From NCBI GenBank assembly GCA_030848705.1, contig JAUIZM010000012.1:5148679-5212678 (forward strand): a stretch of DNA of 64,000 nucleotides. Direction: 5' to 3'. Of the stretch, positions 9,760 through 19,796 are shown piece by piece. This DNA is from Heracleum sosnowskyi. Lineage: Eukaryota > Streptophyta > Magnoliopsida > Apiales > Apiaceae. Each line of letters opens with the position of its first letter. Position 1 is the stretch's first letter. The translations under genes and the position numbers were made by a program. Under the pieces are notes generated by a model. The model did not search any database. It was not told the DNA's origin and saw only the letters and a list, made by a program, of their open reading frames with translations.

Positions 9760-11562
9760 TTAAACATAATAAACTTTCAAATTTGTAGCATGCCAAGTCA
9801 TTGGCACCTCATGCCCTTCAAGGGTTTCTAGCTTGTACGAGCCATGACCAAATACATTTTTGACGCGATTTGGTCCTTCCCAATTGGGGGCCAACTTGCC
9901 TTTTTGTCCAACTCCGGATGCTTCAATCTTTCTGAGAACCAGGTCTCCTTGACGAAAGAACCTTTCTTTAACCCTTAGGTTATAGTAAAAAGACGCTTTC
10001 TTTTGATGTTCAACTATCTTGGCGTTTGCCTCATCTCTAACCTCATCAATTAGATCTAAAGCCAGCCTCAAGCCTTCTTCATTTGTTTCTGGTTCATAAG
10101 CTTCAATTCTTGGAGACGTGTGTGTAATCTCCACTGGAACCACTGCCTCAGCCCCGTATGCCAGCAAGAAGGGGGTAGCTCCAGTGGTGACTTTACAAGT
10201 AGTACGATATGCCCATAGTATGGGGAGCAACTCATCTACCCAAGTATTTCTGGAGCGTTCAACTCTTTTCTTCAGTCCATCTAGGATAATTTGATTTGCA
10301 ACCTCAGCTTGCCCATTTGCTTGAGGATGGGCAACAGGAGTGAAGCGCAACTTGATATCATTCTCATCACAATATTTCTTGAACTCATCATTGTTGAATT
10401 GAGTTCCATTGTCCGTAACCAGGACTCGTGGAATTCCATACCTGCATATCACATTTTCCCAGAAAAATTGCATCACTTGCTTGGTGGTTATCTTGGCTAA
10501 TGGCTTAGCCTCAATCCACTTGGTGAAGTAGTCAATTGCCACTATCAAAAACTTTCTTTGAGCACTTGCCATTGGAAATGGCCCAAGTATATCCATTCCC
10601 CACATAGCAAAAGGGATAGGAGAGTTAATGGATGTCATCATCTCAGGTGGTTGTCTGACCACTGGTGCATGTTTCTGGCACCGTTCACATTTTTTCACAT
10701 AGATTTTAGCATCAGCAAGCATGCTTGGCCAATAGAAACCTAGACGAGTGATTTTATGGGCAAGGGCTCTGCCCCCCAAGTGCTGCCCACAAATCCCTTC
10801 ATGTACTTCCTTCAGGGCCAATTCTGCCTCTTGAGGTCTCAAACACTTCAGATATGGAATGATGAAAGACTTCTTGTATAGGATTCCCTCAATTAGGGCA
10901 TACCTTAGTGCTCTGACGTATAGCTTTCGTGCTTCTGAAGTGTCGTTGGGCAGCCACCCAGTTTCCAGATGAGCTTTGATTGGATCAATCCAACAACTGG
11001 TAATTCCAATGGGTGCTACCAACTTTCCGTTGATGCTTGGAGTCTTCAAGACTTGGAAGTATACACTTCCTGCATAGTTTTCAATTTCAGAAGAGGCAAA
11101 CTTAGACAAGGCATCAGCCTTCACATTTTCCTCCCTCGGAACGTGCTCCACATAGCATTCCTCAAACTGAGTCATGATGGCTTTGACAAGTTTCAGATAC
11201 TTAGCCATGACTTCATCTCTGGCCTCGAACTCTCCATTTACTTGAGAAACGACTAACCTCGAGTCTCCACATACTTTGAGAGTCTTAACTCTCAGGGCCC
11301 CAGCTAGGCCCAAACCAGCTATCAGAGCTTCATACTCAGCTTCGTTGTTTGTTGTTGGGAAGTCAAGTTTTAGTGCATACTCTATTATGAATCCATCAGG
11401 ACTTTGTAGCACTAAACCAGCTCCACTTGATTTTGTTTTTGATGCTCCATCAAAATAGAGCACCCAACATTCTTTGGACACCGTGTCTTCATCTTTGTTG
11501 TCTTCCACTACTACTTCCTGCCCCCCCCCCCCCGACTTCTTGGTTGTCAATGGTACATTCAA
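9760..11562 (-). CDS. Tat pol, 3' part: second RNase H and integrase
   Basis: This 600-codon frame contains an archaeal-type RNase H (FDGASKTKSSGAGLV, TTNNEAEYEAL, GDSRLVVSQVNGE, NVKADALSKF; residues about 35-155). It is followed by an integrase with the zinc-binding H-H-C-C region (HLGGRALAHK, CERCQKHA; about 255-295) and the catalytic core (MDILGPF, VTDNGTQFNN, NGQAEVANQ). The C-terminal part resembles the usual gypsy tail (KLAPNWEGPNRVKNVFGHGSYKL without the final chromodomain signature). The frame is offset by +1 from the upstream pol frame at the 13-G run (C's at 11521-11533). The listed start lies upstream of that run and is not a true start. The second RNase H is typical of Tat/Ogre elements. 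Confidence 0.9.
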   Translation of the reverse strand: MNVPLTTKKSGGGGQEVVVEDNKDEDTVSKECWVLYFDGASKTKSSGAGLVLQSPDGFIIEYALKLDFPTTNNEAEYEALIAGLGLAGALRVKTLKVCGDSRLVVSQVNGEFEARDEVMAKYLKLVKAIMTQFEECYVEHVPREENVKADALSKFASSEIENYAGSVYFQVLKTPSINGKLVAPIGITSCWIDPIKAHLETGWLPNDTSEARKLYVRALRYALIEGILYKKSFIIPYLKCLRPQEAELALKEVHEGICGQHLGGRALAHKITRLGFYWPSMLADAKIYVKKCERCQKHAPVVRQPPEMMTSINSPIPFAMWGMDILGPFPMASAQRKFLIVAIDYFTKWIEAKPLAKITTKQVMQFFWENVICRYGIPRVLVTDNGTQFNNDEFKKYCDENDIKLRFTPVAHPQANGQAEVANQIILDGLKKRVERSRNTWVDELLPILWAYRTTCKVTTGATPFLLAYGAEAVVPVEITHTSPRIEAYEPETNEEGLRLALDLIDEVRDEANAKIVEHQKKASFYYNLRVKERFFRQGDLVLRKIEASGVGQKGKLAPNWEGPNRVKNVFGHGSYKLETLEGHEVPMTWHATNLKVYYV

Positions 11563-13615
11563 CCATGAAGTCAGCGAGTGCTTGAGCTTTTATGGCCGTG
11601 CGAGGCTTATACTTGATATCAAATTCCCCCAACTCAATAGCCCATTTGATCAATCTTCCACTAACTTGAGGGTTGTGCAGGATGTTCCTTAGAGGTTGAT
11701 TAGTCAAAACTTCTATCTTGTGCGCCTGGAAGTATGGACGTAGCTTTCTTGAGGCCATTATCAAGGCTAAGGCAAACTTCTCTATGGTAGAGTAGTTTAT
11801 TTCTGCCCCATGTAGAATCTTACTCACATAGTAGATGGGTTTCTGAACCTTCAATTCGTCTTTTACCAAAACAGCTCCAAAGGCAGTGTCGGAGACCGCC
11901 AAGTACAGATAGAGAATCTCTCCTGGCTTTGGTTTTGCCAACAGTGGTGCTTCAGCCATGTATTTCTTCAGGGCCTCAAAGGCTTCTTGACTTTCAGGTG
12001 TCCACTCGAAATTTTTCACATTTTTGAGTGCCTTGAAGAAAGGTAAGCACTTTTCTCCTGACTTGGAGATGAACCTTCCCAATGATGCAACTCTTCCTGT
12101 CAATTTTTGCACATCCTTAACAGACTTGGGTGGTTCCATGTCTAGGATTGCCTTGATCTTGTCGGGGTTAGCTTCGATTCCTCTCTTGGAGACCATCAGG
12201 CCTAAAAACTTTCCTGAGCCTACCCCGAAGGCACATTTTGCTGGATTTAACATCATCTTGTGGTGCCTCAGCACTTCAAACGCTTCGTGAAGATGTTTTA
12301 TATGGTCTGCCTTATCGAGGCTCTTGACTAGCATGTCATCCACATAAACTTCCATTGTTTTACCAATCAGTGGTTCAAAAATCTTGTTTACCAATCTTTG
12401 GTATGTTCCCCCTGCATTCTTAAGTCCAAATGCCATGACTAAATAACAGAAAACACCAAAGTCGGTGATGAATGATACCTTGGAGATGTCGTCCTTGTGC
12501 ATTTTGATTTGGTTGTATCCACTGAAGCCATCCATGAAACTTAGCATCTCGTGCCCAGCAGTGGCATCTATCAAAGCATCAATCCTTGGTAAGGGAAAAC
12601 AATCCTTAGGACATGTATCATTCAAGTCGGTGAAGTCCACACACATTCTCCACTTTCCATTAGCCTTCTTGACCATCACTGGGTTAGCCAACCATTCAGG
12701 GAACTGAATTTCTTCAATGAAGCCTGCTTCCAAGAGTTTTTCTACCTCCTGCTTGATGGCTTCTTGCCTTTCTGGAGCAAAATTTCTTTTCTTTTGTTTC
12801 ACTGTCTTCCTTTCAGGATCCACATTCAATTTGTGGGTTATCAATTGGGGATCAATCCCTGGCATATCAGCTGTTGTCCAGGCAAATACATCACTGTTTT
12901 CTTGAAGAAAGGATGTCAACTTGCTTTTCATAGATTCAGGTAGTAGAGCTCCAATGTAGGTGACCTTGTCTAGTTCTCCTGGAATCAGGGGGATGGGAAC
13001 AAGATCCTCAGCTGGCTTTCCTATTCTTTCTTCATCATTTCGGATGTCCATGTCTTCAATTGGGAGAACCTGCCCCCCAACTCCATCAGGCCTCAACGCA
13101 GCTACATAACAGCTTCTAGCCATTTTCTGATCTCCTTTCTCTTCGCCAATTCCATTCCTGGTAGGGAACTTGATCTTCAAATGATAAGATGAGGCAACAG
13201 CCTTGAATGCATGAAGACCCGTTCTTCCCAGAATTGCATTGTAGGTTGAAGTCGCTTTGATAACTATGAAGTTCAGCATTTGAGTAGACGTCCTTGAACC
13301 TTGTCCCATTGTCATGGGGAGTTGAATCGTGCCTTCTACCTTCGATTCTACTCCATTGAACCCATATATGGGCATGTTTGAGGTTGTTAGCTGAGCGTCT
13401 GTGTAACCCATCTTGATGAAAGCATCATGGAACAAGATGTCCACTGAAGCTCCATTGTCAACAAGAACTCTCTTTGTTTCCGAGTTGTCTATCATAGGTA
13501 CTATGACCAGAGGGTCATCATGGGGAAATTTCACTCCCTCAAGATCAGAATCATCAAAATTTAATGATACTTCAGTCTTGGCACGCTTTGGTGCTTCTCC
13601 AACCACAGTCATTAC
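11489..13615 (-). CDS. Tat pol, 5' part: protease, reverse transcriptase, RNase H
   Basis: After the copia insertion junction at 13615 the frame reads the aspartic protease motif VDNGASVDILF. It then reads reverse transcriptase with KANGKWRMCVDFTDLND, the SFMDGFSGYNQI motif and the catalytic YVDDMLVKS, and then a connection/RNase H region (SDTAFGAVLV, YSTIEKFALALI, ALADFMVEC). It leaves frame at the poly-G run, ending as GGGGAGSSSGRQQR. Bases 13616-13666 of the open frame belong to the inserted LTR and are not part of pol. With the insertion taken out, this frame is the same as the gag frame at 26709-28529, so gag-pol was one polyprotein. Confidence 0.92.
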   Translation of the reverse strand, partial: VMTVVGEAPKRAKTEVSLNFDDSDLEGVKFPHDDPLVIVPMIDNSETKRVLVDNGASVDILFHDAFIKMGYTDAQLTTSNMPIYGFNGVESKVEGTIQLPMTMGQGSRTSTQMLNFIVIKATSTYNAILGRTGLHAFKAVASSYHLKIKFPTRNGIGEEKGDQKMARSCYVAALRPDGVGGQVLPIEDMDIRNDEERIGKPAEDLVPIPLIPGELDKVTYIGALLPESMKSKLTSFLQENSDVFAWTTADMPGIDPQLITHKLNVDPERKTVKQKKRNFAPERQEAIKQEVEKLLEAGFIEEIQFPEWLANPVMVKKANGKWRMCVDFTDLNDTCPKDCFPLPRIDALIDATAGHEMLSFMDGFSGYNQIKMHKDDISKVSFITDFGVFCYLVMAFGLKNAGGTYQRLVNKIFEPLIGKTMEVYVDDMLVKSLDKADHIKHLHEAFEVLRHHKMMLNPAKCAFGVGSGKFLGLMVSKRGIEANPDKIKAILDMEPPKSVKDVQKLTGRVASLGRFISKSGEKCLPFFKALKNVKNFEWTPESQEAFEALKKYMAEAPLLAKPKPGEILYLYLAVSDTAFGAVLVKDELKVQKPIYYVSKILHGAEINYSTIEKFALALIMASRKLRPYFQAHKIEVLTNQPLRNILHNPQVSGRLIKWAIELGEFDIKYKPRTAIKAQALADFMVECTIDNQEVGGGGAGSSSGRQQR
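11521..11533 (-). other. 13-base G homopolymer at a pol frame change
   Basis: On the coding strand 13 G residues lie in the Gly-rich linker between the two RNase H domains. The frame changes by +1 across them. Length variation by slippage, or a sequencing error, is the simplest explanation. Confidence 0.9.
13611..13615. repeat. Target site duplication ATTAC of nested copia (left)
   Basis: The five bases before the left LTR match 26704-26708 after the right LTR. The insertion cut the gag-pol frame of the Tat element. Confidence 0.95.
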
Positions 13616-14633
13616 TGTTAATCCCAAATGACCTAACAGAATTGTAGAAGGGGGGGTTGAATACAATTCTTGATATTTCTTTAACTTAAAAATACTTTAT
13701 AAAATTAAACTGAACTGAATAAATAAAAACACAAGATATAAATAATTCAGTTGGATTGTTTGATGATCCAACTGAAGTGTTTTTATTGCGGAAATAATCT
13801 GTGATACAAATGTACACAGCTGCTCAGTTACAAGGTTGTTGAGAAGAAAAATGCTCTCAAAGATAGCTGATACAAACTCTTTGTTTTTCTTCACACACTT
13901 AAAGTAACTGCTACACTTGGTTATATAAACCCAAGTTTACAACCCTATTTTTGGCTACACTAAAAGTACAATGAGTAACCGCCAATAGTTTGCTTTTCAT
14001 CCCTTTGTCCAGTGGTCCTTGGAGATCCTTGCTTTTGTCTTTATGCTTATTATGATCACTCCCAAGAGCCCAATTGGAAACTGGGATGTTTCCTTATTCC
14101 CCATGTCCATGTTAATGGTTTCCAATGCAAAGTACACTTCCACATCTCCTTTTTGATCTGTCAGGAACCTGTCACTATCACTTTGTCAATTATATAGAAA
14201 AGCAATAATGATTCGTTGATGGCATGGAGATGTGTTTCGTTGATAGCTTTATTCTCCATTTCGTTGATGGAGTTTCCCTTGTTTCGTTGATGGGTAAACT
14301 CCATACCGTTGACAGAGTAATCTTCATACCGTTGACATGTCTTCACTTAGGCAAAATTACAAGGCATAATATATGTACAATTAACCAACCTATTTTGCCT
14401 ATCTAGTACTTAGTCAACATGACTTAGAAAACCTATCTGATACATACAACAAAATGCCTATCATACTGTGAAGTATTGTACAATGCAATTGCTACAACAC
14501 TCATTTCGTTGATGAGCTTCCTGTCAACGAAACACTGCAAAGCATGCCATTTCGTTGACAGTTACAAAAGAACTTAATACAAAATCTACTAAGTGTTTTT
14601 ATCATTATCATCAAGAACAACATATTCCTAACA
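13616..14633 (-). repeat. 3' LTR of nested SIRE-type element (1018 bp)
   Basis: It runs TGTTAATCCCAAATG...ATATTCCTAACA on the plus strand, with TG/CA ends. It appears identical to 25686-26703. It contains nine copies of the TTTCGTTGAT/TACCGTTGAC motif (about 14212-14560). The short open frames inside it occur identically in both LTRs and are not genes. Confidence 0.95.
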
Positions 14634-14648
14634 ATCTCCCCCAATTTA
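14634..14648 (-). other. Polypurine tract of nested SIRE-type element
   Basis: The minus strand reads AAATTGGGGGAGAT directly before TGTTAGG of the 3' LTR. Confidence 0.85.
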
Positions 14649-14819
14649 TGACTGATAGAATAACAGCCATAAATCAAGAGCCTTGATGATAACAAAAACA
14701 CTCAGGCATATTACACATGATAAAAGTAAAAATTGTATTGAGCTTCATAAAGTTTTAGAAATAAAGCTAGACTTACAAGACTAATGCCCAAATGTGCTCC
14801 TCTAGACTGAGCAAATAAT

Positions 14820-17800
14820 TCATCTTTGTCTTCTTTGGGGCATAGTCTTCTTCCCTCTCCTAGAGTTGTTCTCCTCAATCTGGACCTGTAGCCTTCTGTA
14901 AAAGATCTTCTCTTCTTCATCTTGATCACCAAGCATGGATTGCATAAACCTTAGAGTCTGATTAGATGCCTTGTCCAGCTGGTCTTCCATCCTGAAGAAC
15001 CTTCTGCAGTTGTCCTTGTCCTTGAATTCCATCATCCAGAAAGGTTGAAGATGGATCTTCTTTCCTGTTGAGGGCACTCTTAGCATCCTGGGAAGAGCCT
15101 CAGGCTTGTTCCAGCTAGCCTTTATTTGACATATTTTGGAGACCACCTCAGACTTGGCTGTTTTGGTGAAGCCAAAGTCTTTCTTCAAGCATCTAAACAC
15201 TGTGAGTAGTGTTTGGTAGTCTTCTCCTAGAATTCTGTAGAGAGGCCAAATTTGTTCTCTACCACCCTTGTATGTGAAAACCAATCTTTCAGGTAGCTTC
15301 TGAGAAGCTGCAATGCCCCTTACTTCCACCAGGTTGTCTAAATCAAGATGCAAACTGGATTCTTCCCTGATGTCAGCAATGTACATGCAGTCCTCTGGAT
15401 TTGAAGGGGGTTTTTGAGGTTGTGGCTTTCTCACAAATACTGGCTTTGCCTTGACAGCCCTTTGCTTCAATTTCTTCTTTGGATCCATCTCAAAAAGGAA
15501 TTTAGGAAAATTAGCCTCATCAAGCTCAATTGGCTCTTCCTTTGGCTCAATTGGCTGATCATGATAATTAACAAGATGTTTGGGATCACAGGCTAACTTT
15601 AAAGATGGATCAGGAATTGTTGGAGGTACAGAAGAGTCTGATGCAATACTCTGAGAGTCATCATTTTCAAGGGTTATGTTTCTTCTAGCCCTTGCCTTTG
15701 GTTGCCTTGTACTCTTTTTTTCACTCCTTTCCTCTTGGGCTTTTTCTTCTTGCTGTCTTTCTTCTTCATCAAGAGATTGAGCAACTGCAAGAGCTTGCAT
15801 TGCTGCTCTTTCTGATTCTTCAGCTTTAGCTTCAGCAAAGTTTGGGTGACCAGCCCAAACACAAATTTCTTGTCCATTCCTGTAGACAATTGCCCTTTGT
15901 TTCCTTATCTCATAATCATTGCTTTCCTTGCTTTTTGTGATGAGAAGTCCAAGTAGCTTGTGCTCATCTGGATAAGGTGCAGGATAGAAAGTTCTTGCTA
16001 TGTTTTTGCCTTTTGGTTTAGCAGGAGACTTGGGAGATAAGCTTCTTTGTAATGTAGCTTCTTCCACATCCCTAATGCATGAAGTTTGTCCTTTCTCCTT
16101 TCTTGGTCCTTGAATGACTCCATGTAGAAGGGGCTCTATAGCATAAGAGCTCTTGAACTGTGGCTCCACTTGTACAGTCACCATTGCATTTGTTGATGGC
16201 TGAACTGTCTTTGAAGATTCAGTAATTTTCTTGAACCTTGCTTCTATGTTGGACCAATGATCTTTGATCTGTTCTGCAAGTTGTATCCTCATAGAAGCTT
16301 CCTGGATCAAGTCAATGCTATCCTTATTCTTCTTTCCAAACTCCCCCATTGCTAGTGGCTCCTGTGGCAATGTGATGGCTGGGACCAGCACCTTTGTGAT
16401 TTGAATGGTTAGCTCCTGAGATTTCTCCCCCTTTTTGTTATCATCAAGAGAGACAACTGGGAGTCCTTGAGCTGCCACTAGCTGGGCCAAAAGTTGAGTC
16501 TGCTTCTCCTGTTCCTTTTGTATTTGAGATAAAGTAGCTTCCACCTTGTCCACTCTAGAAGAGAGAGTCTTCAAGGAGGTAGCCACTTCAGGTTCCTTAG
16601 AGAAAAACCTGTTCATTTTGGACATAGTGAGAAGAGGGAGCTTTTCATCCATCATCCTGTAGTTAGCATCCCTGAAATTGCTAATAGAGTCCTTGATTTC
16701 TGTAGCCTCAATCCTTGTCTGCATCATTTGTAGCCTTTGAATTTCCAGAGAATCCATGATGGCCTTGTAGAATTTCTTGTCCCTTGCATTTGCAGACTCA
16801 TGAGCTAAGTAGGCTTCATTGTACTGCCTGGAGATAGCAGCATCTAGAGTGGCTCTACCATGCATACCTTGAGAAAGCCAGCCTGGTGTAGGGGGCACCA
16901 CAGAAGTCCCAGTCTGTGAAGTGGTGGCCACCTGTAGATTATCACCATAGCTGTCCTCATCATCAAAAAACTCAAAATCTCCACTTGCTGCAGCTCCTGA
17001 AGGTAGATTGGTCAGGGCATCCTTTGCTCTTTGCATTGATGCAGTTGTATGAATTAAATTTAGTGACCTTTCTGCCTCCACATTGCCCTGCTGAGCCATA
17101 ATTTGATAGGCTGGCACAGGATGAGTAAAGGTCTCAGGATCCAGGGAAATACTATCCAGAGTTTGTTGATAAAGCTCTTGGAAAGTAAGTTCCCTTTCTC
17201 CCTCACTGACCTCCATTAACTCACTTGCAATGGCTGCTTCCTTCCTTATTTCTCCTGTAGTCCCTTCTCTCTCTCCACTCTGTTCTTGCATCATGGGCTC
17301 CCCATGGCTCACACCTCTCACACCCTCACCTTCACCTACTAAGGTGGTACTCTCAATCTCTCCTTTTGCCTGGCTGGAAGAAATAGCCAGCCTCTCACTC
17401 ACATTCTCTCCTTTTGCCTGGCTGCAAGCCAGCCTCTCAGTTTCACTCCCTCTCAGTCCTAGAAGTGTCTCAACTACCACTAGATCATCTGCACTAGTTG
17501 TGGGAACAACTTGATTTTCAATTAAAGGTGCAGAGTGAACTATCAACGGAATGGTAGTTTGAACTGTCAACGGTATGGATACCGTTGATGGAGAAACACT
17601 TGTCAACGAAATAGACCGTTTCGTTGATGAAGTCAAGAAAGCACTTTGAAAATGAGAAATTACAGTGGAGTCTGTGGTGATTGATTTTAAAGAATGGTCC
17701 ACAGATCCCCTTGCAACTTCAGGAAAAATTGGTTGATGGCCCAACAAATCACTTAACAAGTGATGGCCATCAGCTTCAGAGTGGGGCTTCTCCAAGATTA

Positions 17801-19253
17801 GAGTTGGAGAATCAGGAATAGATGTATGGATCATGTCCACATCTAAAGATTGAGTTGGTGAATTTGATGGAGATAATTCAAGATTGATGTTTAGAGAATG
17901 GGACTGTAACCCCAGAGAAATGATAGGGGTTACATCAAACTGAATTTGAGAAACTGGAAGTGTTGCTTCCAGTGTGTGTGCACCCTGTGTACCCTTGGAC
18001 TTTTGCTTCACTCTCCTTTGGTATTGGGAAAATGTAGACTTTGGGCTAGAAGTGTCCCTTACCCTTTTGGACTGTGCTCTAGGAGAAGAGCTTGTTTCAA
18101 TAATCACATCCTTTTGGGAGGATGCAATTAGACTTGTGCTTAAATCCATGTTACTCATTGTGCCTTGTTGGGAAGACACAATGGGGCTTGGCTGGTACAC
18201 ACTAACCTGTCCTTCCTTATCCTTGGGGTTTCTTTGATGTTCACCCCTTCCCTCACCTCTTACAACTCCAGACTCACTCACCTTAGGTTGTGTGGTAGTT
18301 TTTACAACAGGTGCCTTTTGAGAAGCACCTGAGGTTGGCTTGGAGGATTTCTTTGATTTGGATTTAGTTGCTGGGGCAGGAGCCTGTTGGGTCACAGCTA
18401 CAGACTCCATAGCAACAAGGTTGGAGGAGACAGTAGAAGTAACAGCTACACTAACAGGGATAGTAGTAGTTACCTCAATGATTGGCAGATACACCACTGG
18501 AACATCACCATTGTGGTTCAGCCTGAGTATGTCTGTCAATACTCTCTTTTCTTGCACAAAGCACTCGAACCTGGCATTAGGGTTAGAGATAACTAATGGT
18601 GCTGGACTAACATGGTTAGCCAACATCATCAGAAACCTAGCATAATAGATATTTTTCTTCCTATTTGCTTTGTCACCCAACTTAGCACCAATTTCATACA
18701 TAAGTTGGGTGCTAAAGTTGTGATATCTATCATTTAGAAGCATGGTTAGGAGAATTAACATAGAGTTAGTTAATGCATCAAAATTACTAATCTTTCCAGA
18801 AAAGACCTTAATGAATGCATCAGCTAAATAACTGTATTCTCTAACCAAACCTCTCCTAATTATTCTACCCAGATTATCAGTAGGCAAAGAGTAGTTTATA
18901 GAATTTAACATGGTAGTTATTTCAGTGTTAGTAGGCAAAGCATCACAGTTATTATCAGGAATATGTAAACATGCTTGCAAAACATCAGAATTAACTATGT
19001 ACTCATTACCTTGAAGAGTGAATTTTAGTGTGCAGTGTGTTCCACTATACTCACATGAGGTCCAAATTTCCTCGATTATCTCATTGTAGAGTGGTGTAGA
19101 GTGAAACATTGCGTAGCTCAACTTGCAATTCTTCATGAAATCCATCATTTTGAAGAACAGACTGTTCGGGTTTTCCTTGACAACAAAAGGGATGGAGTTG
19201 TTCTTCTCATAGATGAACCCTCCAGCAGACATAAGCTTGACTATAGGTGCCAT
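14820..19253 (-). CDS. SIRE-type element ORF3, 1477-residue protein of unknown function
   Basis: One uninterrupted frame lies between pol and the 3' LTR, the place where SIRE elements keep their so-called envelope-like ORF. The N-terminal 220 residues look like a folded domain (FHSTPLYNEIIEEIW, LQACLHIPDN, GRIIRRGLVREYSYLADAF, FSGKISNFDAL, NIYYARFLMMLANHV). Residues about 270-770 are low-complexity, Ser/Thr/Pro/Gln-rich. Residues about 850-960 include a likely coiled coil (SRVDKVEATLSQIQKEQEKQ). A Glu/Lys-rich stretch (LDEEERQQEEKAQEERSEKK) follows. The C-terminal 200 residues again look folded (RLVFTYKGGREQIWPLYRIL). I see no signal peptide and no clear membrane segment, so an envelope role is not supported by the sequence. 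The ATG at 19253 is preceded by a 540-base spacer after pol. The reading frame is intact. Confidence 0.85.
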   Translation of the reverse strand: MAPIVKLMSAGGFIYEKNNSIPFVVKENPNSLFFKMMDFMKNCKLSYAMFHSTPLYNEIIEEIWTSCEYSGTHCTLKFTLQGNEYIVNSDVLQACLHIPDNNCDALPTNTEITTMLNSINYSLPTDNLGRIIRRGLVREYSYLADAFIKVFSGKISNFDALTNSMLILLTMLLNDRYHNFSTQLMYEIGAKLGDKANRKKNIYYARFLMMLANHVSPAPLVISNPNARFECFVQEKRVLTDILRLNHNGDVPVVYLPIIEVTTTIPVSVAVTSTVSSNLVAMESVAVTQQAPAPATKSKSKKSSKPTSGASQKAPVVKTTTQPKVSESGVVRGEGRGEHQRNPKDKEGQVSVYQPSPIVSSQQGTMSNMDLSTSLIASSQKDVIIETSSSPRAQSKRVRDTSSPKSTFSQYQRRVKQKSKGTQGAHTLEATLPVSQIQFDVTPIISLGLQSHSLNINLELSPSNSPTQSLDVDMIHTSIPDSPTLILEKPHSEADGHHLLSDLLGHQPIFPEVARGSVDHSLKSITTDSTVISHFQSAFLTSSTKRSISLTSVSPSTVSIPLTVQTTIPLIVHSAPLIENQVVPTTSADDLVVVETLLGLRGSETERLACSQAKGENVSERLAISSSQAKGEIESTTLVGEGEGVRGVSHGEPMMQEQSGEREGTTGEIRKEAAIASELMEVSEGERELTFQELYQQTLDSISLDPETFTHPVPAYQIMAQQGNVEAERSLNLIHTTASMQRAKDALTNLPSGAAASGDFEFFDDEDSYGDNLQVATTSQTGTSVVPPTPGWLSQGMHGRATLDAAISRQYNEAYLAHESANARDKKFYKAIMDSLEIQRLQMMQTRIEATEIKDSISNFRDANYRMMDEKLPLLTMSKMNRFFSKEPEVATSLKTLSSRVDKVEATLSQIQKEQEKQTQLLAQLVAAQGLPVVSLDDNKKGEKSQELTIQITKVLVPAITLPQEPLAMGEFGKKNKDSIDLIQEASMRIQLAEQIKDHWSNIEARFKKITESSKTVQPSTNAMVTVQVEPQFKSSYAIEPLLHGVIQGPRKEKGQTSCIRDVEEATLQRSLSPKSPAKPKGKNIARTFYPAPYPDEHKLLGLLITKSKESNDYEIRKQRAIVYRNGQEICVWAGHPNFAEAKAEESERAAMQALAVAQSLDEEERQQEEKAQEERSEKKSTRQPKARARRNITLENDDSQSIASDSSVPPTIPDPSLKLACDPKHLVNYHDQPIEPKEEPIELDEANFPKFLFEMDPKKKLKQRAVKAKPVFVRKPQPQKPPSNPEDCMYIADIREESSLHLDLDNLVEVRGIAASQKLPERLVFTYKGGREQIWPLYRILGEDYQTLLTVFRCLKKDFGFTKTAKSEVVSKICQIKASWNKPEALPRMLRVPSTGKKIHLQPFWMMEFKDKDNCRRFFRMEDQLDKASNQTLRFMQSMLGDQDEEEKIFYRRLQVQIEENNSRRGKKTMPQRRQR

Positions 19254-19796
19254 TGTTGATTAAAGGAAAGCTTCGAACTGAATAGCTTGTTAGAGAGAAG
19301 AAGAGAGAAAAAAAAGCCTTTGGAATTTTTGAGAACAGGTAAAAAGAAATAATAAAAATAAAATTTCTTAAATACTCCCCCAAAAATTCTCAGAAAATGA
19401 ATCCAATAATAAATGTAAATTACTGGATTGGCTTAAAAATATAACCGTTACTCTTAAAGTATTACCATGATTTATACTTACAGGGGTGTATGCATAGATC
19501 GTGGTAAAAGACGGGTCAAATTTCAACGGTTCAGATAAAAAGCGCTAAATCAACGAATCAGGATTGGGCGGTTAAAGTCCCGTCTTATTTCGTTGATAAA
19601 GCTGCGTTTCGTTGATATAAAAGAGCTATCAACGAAACACCCAGAAAACTGCTAAGACTGTCAACGAAATGGTGCATTCCGTTGGCATAGTAATTTTGAC
19701 TTAGACAAAATTTTACCTTTTCCTGAGAAAATTCATTCACAGAAAAACATAGCAAATTTCTGGCTGCATTATGACTTGCAAATATCTCAAAAATAA
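19254..19796. other. Spacer between pol and ORF3 with seven CGTTGA-type motifs
   Basis: The spacer is noncoding and AT-rich. It contains seven copies or near-copies of the TCAACGAAA motif in both orientations at about 19524-19690. An internal promoter or splice acceptor for ORF3 could lie here, but none could be assigned. Confidence 0.7.

Noticed and set aside
13697..14406. Several 60-66 codon frames that appear again at 25767-26476
   Set aside because: They lie in the two identical LTRs of the nested copia element and have no protein features.
14820..19253. ORF3 as a retroviral-type envelope protein
   Set aside because: No signal peptide, membrane segment or fusion-like hydrophobic stretch was visible; only the position suggests it.
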